8,432 nucleotides of DNA from Myxococcales bacterium (lineage in GTDB: Bacteria > Myxococcota_A > UBA9160 > SMWR01): contig JACZVU010000112.1 in assembly GCA_022572485.1 (NCBI GenBank), positions 1-8,432 of the forward strand, given 5' to 3'. Position 1 is the first letter of the stretch. The number at the start of each line of letters is the position of its first letter. Shown here piece after piece: positions 6,512-8,432 of this stretch. The translations under genes were made by a program, and so were the position numbers. The notes beneath the pieces are model-generated. The model saw only the letters and a program-made list of their open reading frames with translations. It was not told the origin of the DNA and searched no databases.

Positions 6512-7915
6512 CTAACGGTTCAACGAGCGTCCTTCGGCGGACAATGCGGCCTCCCGGATCGCTTCGGAAAGCGTCGGGTGGGCGTGAATGGTATGGGCGA
6601 CTTCGGCGGTGGTCGCCTCGAGCTGCATGGCCAGCGACAATTCCCCGATCAATTCCGTCGCTCCGGCGCCGATGATGTGAGCGCCGAGGATCTCGCCGAA
6701 TTCAGCACTCACGACGAGCTTTACGAAACCGGACGTATGGTCGGCCGCAACGGCCTTGCCCGAAGCCGAAAACGGAAATTTGCCAATTCTCACGGCGTCG
6801 CCGTGCTGCTCGCGCGCCTGCGCCTCGGTGAGACCCATCGATGCCACCTGCGGCTGGGCGTAGATGCAGGCCGGTATGCGCTGGGGATCGAGAGGTGGAC
6901 GATCGACGCCCGCCATGTGCTCGACGGCCGCGACGCCCTCTTCGCTCGCCTTGTGGGCAAGGAGAGGCCCTCCCGCGACATCGCCGACTGCGGCAATCGT
7001 CGGGACGGACGTTCGATACTGGTCGTCGACGCTCACGAATCCGCGTTCGTCGAGCGCCACACCGACGTGCTCGAGACCGAGCGCGTCGGTCGACGGCCGC
7101 CGACCCACCGCGACGAGTACCTGGTCGACCGCAATCTCTTCGGATCGATCGCCGCGCGAATAGACGACGCGGACTTTGTTTTTCCCGGGTTCGATCTTGT
7201 CGAAGCGACAACCGAGCAAGATTTCGATTCCCTTGCGGCGAAACGCCTGCTCGAGGGTTTTGGCGACCTCCGCGTCGACGCCTGGCAGCACCTGATCGGC
7301 CCTCTCGAGCACGGTCACCCGGGCGCCGTACATCGCGTACACGTAGGCGAACTCGATCCCGACGGCGCCCGCACCGACGATCAGCAGGCGGCCCGGGACG
7401 CTTCGCGACTCGAGCGCTTCCCGCGAGGTCAAGACCCGCTTTCCGTCCACCGCGACATCGGGCGGAACCCACTCGCGCGATCCGGTGGCCAGCAGGATCT
7501 GAGCCGCTTCGACGCTTCTCGCGTCGGGTCCGGTGACTTCCAGCGAAGTCCCGCTGCTCAGCTGCGCGCGCCCGCACAGCAGCTCGATCCGATTCTTCTT
7601 GAGCAGAGACTGAACGCCCTGGCAGAGGCGATCAGCAACGCGCCGGCTGTGGTCGATCGCACGACCGTAGTCGAGCGTGACACCCGCCGAGTCGATCCCA
7701 AAAGCGGCTCCGTGCTGGCGGAGCGACTCGACCAGTTCCGCACCCGTGAGCAGCGACTTGGTCGGAATGCAGCCCCAATTGAGACAGACCCCGCCCGGCC
7801 GCTCGGGATCGATCACGGCCACGCGAAGGCCCAACTGGGCGGCGCGAATCGCGGCGATGTAGCCACCGGGCCCGGCGCCTACGACCGCAAGATCAAAATC
7901 ACTTTGCCCGCCCAC
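6512..7915 (-). CDS. lpdA: dihydrolipoamide dehydrogenase (E3)
   Basis: E3 is the flavoprotein that reoxidises dihydrolipoamide on E2 (or glycine-cleavage H protein) and reduces NAD to NADH (EC 1.8.1.4). The 467-aa product has an FAD-binding motif GAGPGGY at residues 13-19, the redox disulfide in GGVCLNWGCIPTKS (Cys44, Cys49), an NAD-binding GAGAVGIEFAYVYAMYG near 185, the second FAD motif AVGDVAGGPLLAHKASEEG near 315, and the active-site HAHPTLSE (His446, Glu451) from the partner subunit's interface. I chose the GTG at 7913-7915: it has GGGGGAAG upstream and gives a standard-length enzyme. The frame stays open to a TTG at 8011, but the extra 32 residues are Pro/Ser/Arg-rich and not family-like. 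The E2 gene follows after 53 bp. Upstream lies the repeat array that separates it from nuoB. Confidence 0.96.
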   Translation of the reverse strand: MGGQSDFDLAVVGAGPGGYIAAIRAAQLGLRVAVIDPERPGGVCLNWGCIPTKSLLTGAELVESLRQHGAAFGIDSAGVTLDYGRAIDHSRRVADRLCQGVQSLLKKNRIELLCGRAQLSSGTSLEVTGPDARSVEAAQILLATGSREWVPPDVAVDGKRVLTSREALESRSVPGRLLIVGAGAVGIEFAYVYAMYGARVTVLERADQVLPGVDAEVAKTLEQAFRRKGIEILLGCRFDKIEPGKNKVRVVYSRGDRSEEIAVDQVLVAVGRRPSTDALGLEHVGVALDERGFVSVDDQYRTSVPTIAAVGDVAGGPLLAHKASEEGVAAVEHMAGVDRPPLDPQRIPACIYAQPQVASMGLTEAQAREQHGDAVRIGKFPFSASGKAVAADHTSGFVKLVVSAEFGEILGAHIIGAGATELIGELSLAMQLEATTAEVAHTIHAHPTLSEAIREAALSAEGRSLNR

Positions 7916-8021
7916 GAAGCGCTCTTCCCCCCGCTCCCAGATCGGAAAGGCGGGCGCGGATCTTGACGGAGGGGGCTCCTCGGAGGGTGCTCTCCCAATG
8001 GAAAGCGGCAATCGCGCTTCC

Positions 8022-8229
8022 GGTCGCCCCGAAAGGCGATCGGTCGCCGGATCCCGCGCGAAGCGGCCGCTCCCGGGATCGCTCGGAAGGCGATCGGTTG
8101 CCCGATCTCGCGCTGGGTGGCTGCTCCCTTGATCGCCCGGAAGGCGATCGGCCGTTCGATCCCTCGCGAAGTAACCGCCCGCCCGATCCCTCGCGAAGTA
8201 ACCGCCCCCCGATCGCCCAATCAGGCGAT
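8022..8229. repeat. 27-bp GATC-phased tandem array between nuoB and lpdA
   Basis: GATC occurs at 8050, 8077, 8104, 8131, 8158 and 8185, exactly 27 bp apart, then at 8211 (26 bp), with a degenerate GGTC at 8022 (28 bp). There are two unit types. H units (8022, 8077, 8131, 8211) hold an inverted repeat, best seen as GATCGCC-CGGAA-GGCGATC at 8131-8149. T units (8050, 8104, 8158, 8185) have a consensus close to GATCCCTCGCGAAG followed by a C-rich end; the units at 8158 and 8185 are nearly identical. The order is H-T-H-T-H-T-T-H. The last H unit covers the nuoB stop codon, which falls in its loop. A decayed copy may precede 8022. There are no unique spacers, so this is not a CRISPR. Read on the minus strand in the nuoB frame, each unit encodes nine residues (xPIAFRAIx or GAATSRGIx types). 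Confidence 0.85.
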
Positions 8230-8432
8230 GGGCTTCTCGGTGACCGGGAGTTCAAGATCAGCGGTTTCCCGATGCCGGCCGTCTGCCGGGACCTTCTCGG
8301 CCTGTACCCGGGCCTGGAGCTTCATCAAGCCGTCCAGCACGGCCTCGGGACGCGGCGGGCAGCCGGGGACGGAGATGTCGACCGGGATGATGGTGTCGAT
8401 CCCCTGGACGGTCGCGTAGTTGTTGTAGGGGC
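8221..8432 (-). CDS. nuoB: NADH-quinone oxidoreductase subunit B, 5' part outside window
   Basis: NuoB holds cluster N2, the last Fe-S centre before quinone in complex I, at the junction with NuoD. Only the C-terminal 69 residues are present. They begin in [19 protein letters not shown] and contain [15 protein letters not shown], the family's C-terminal signature whose cysteine is one of the N2 ligands; the other ligands lie in the missing part. After [10 protein letters not shown] the tail of about 25 residues is polar and ends in EKPIA. The TGA (8221-8223) sits in the loop of the first inverted repeat of the adjacent 27-bp array, and the last three residues coincide with the repeat's conserved Pro-Ile-Ala core. 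The frame remains open for 114 codons past the stop. It is separated from nuoI-C-D by about 3.9 kb of lipoate-related genes. Confidence 0.93.
   Translation of the reverse strand, partial: PYNNYATVQGIDTIIPVDISVPGCPPRPEAVLDGLMKLQARVQAEKVPADGRHRETADLELPVTEKPIA

Noticed and set aside
6578..7966. 462-codon open frame on the plus strand
   Set aside because: It is the antisense shadow of lpdA, with no motif and the typical R/D/G-rich composition of an opposite-strand artefact.
7916..8011. 32-residue N-terminal extension of LpdA from a TTG
   Set aside because: The extension is Pro/Ser/Arg-rich, has no family counterpart and starts at a weak codon. The GTG at 7913-7915 has a Shine-Dalgarno and gives the normal length.
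8022..8229. CRISPR array
   Set aside because: The 27-bp units follow one another without unique spacers, the copies are degenerate, and no cas gene is present.
7899..8255. Ser/Arg/Gly-rich 118-codon frame overlapping nuoB, the array and the lpdA start
   Set aside because: It overlaps the nuoB coding end in another frame, starts at TTG, and the repeat differences do not look synonymous in this frame. The nuoB-phase frame is the better candidate if the array is coding at all.

Overview
This is a GC-rich bacterial window in which every convincing gene is read from the minus strand, so transcription runs from high to low coordinates. In that order it holds: the 3' end of nuoB; a ~210-bp tandem repeat array; lpdA (E3, dihydrolipoamide dehydrogenase); a lipoyl-bearing E2 acyltransferase; lipB; nuoI-nuoC-nuoD; a small unrecognised gene that overlaps nuoD by 4 nt; tRNA-Cys(GCA); a 664-bp gap with no supported gene; and the first 292 codons of an actinobacterial/archaeal-type myo-inositol-1-phosphate synthase. 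No taxon marker is decisive. High GC, a dispersed nuo cluster and an Ino1 of this class would suit a deltaproteobacterial-type lineage (Myxococcota or Desulfobacterota sensu lato) or another GC-rich environmental phylum; this is inference only.

The coding core is central energy metabolism. E3 and E2 are two of the three components of a 2-oxo acid dehydrogenase. LipB supplies the octanoyl group that becomes lipoate on that E2. E3 releases NADH. NuoB, NuoI, NuoC and NuoD belong to the peripheral arm of respiratory complex I. The E2/E3/lipB block sits between nuoB and nuoI-C-D, so the nuo genes are split and reordered compared with the classical nuoABCDEFGHI order. No E1, nuoA, nuoEFG or membrane-arm nuo gene is visible here.

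The most unusual structure lies between nuoB and lpdA (about 8022-8229). It is an array of 27-bp units, nearly all starting with GATC, in two alternating types, one of which is an inverted repeat. The unit is nine codons long, the array stays in phase with nuoB, and the terminal Pro-Ile-Ala of NuoB matches the core of the repeat. The frame stays open for 114 codons after the nuoB TGA. The array may therefore be a decayed or recoded C-terminal extension of NuoB, a separate small repeat protein, or a hairpin-rich noncoding minisatellite. Smaller points are a 28-bp direct repeat with two CACGCGTG palindromes before lipB, the conserved-looking 80-aa protein after nuoD, and an isolated AT-rich dyad in the gap upstream of ino1.
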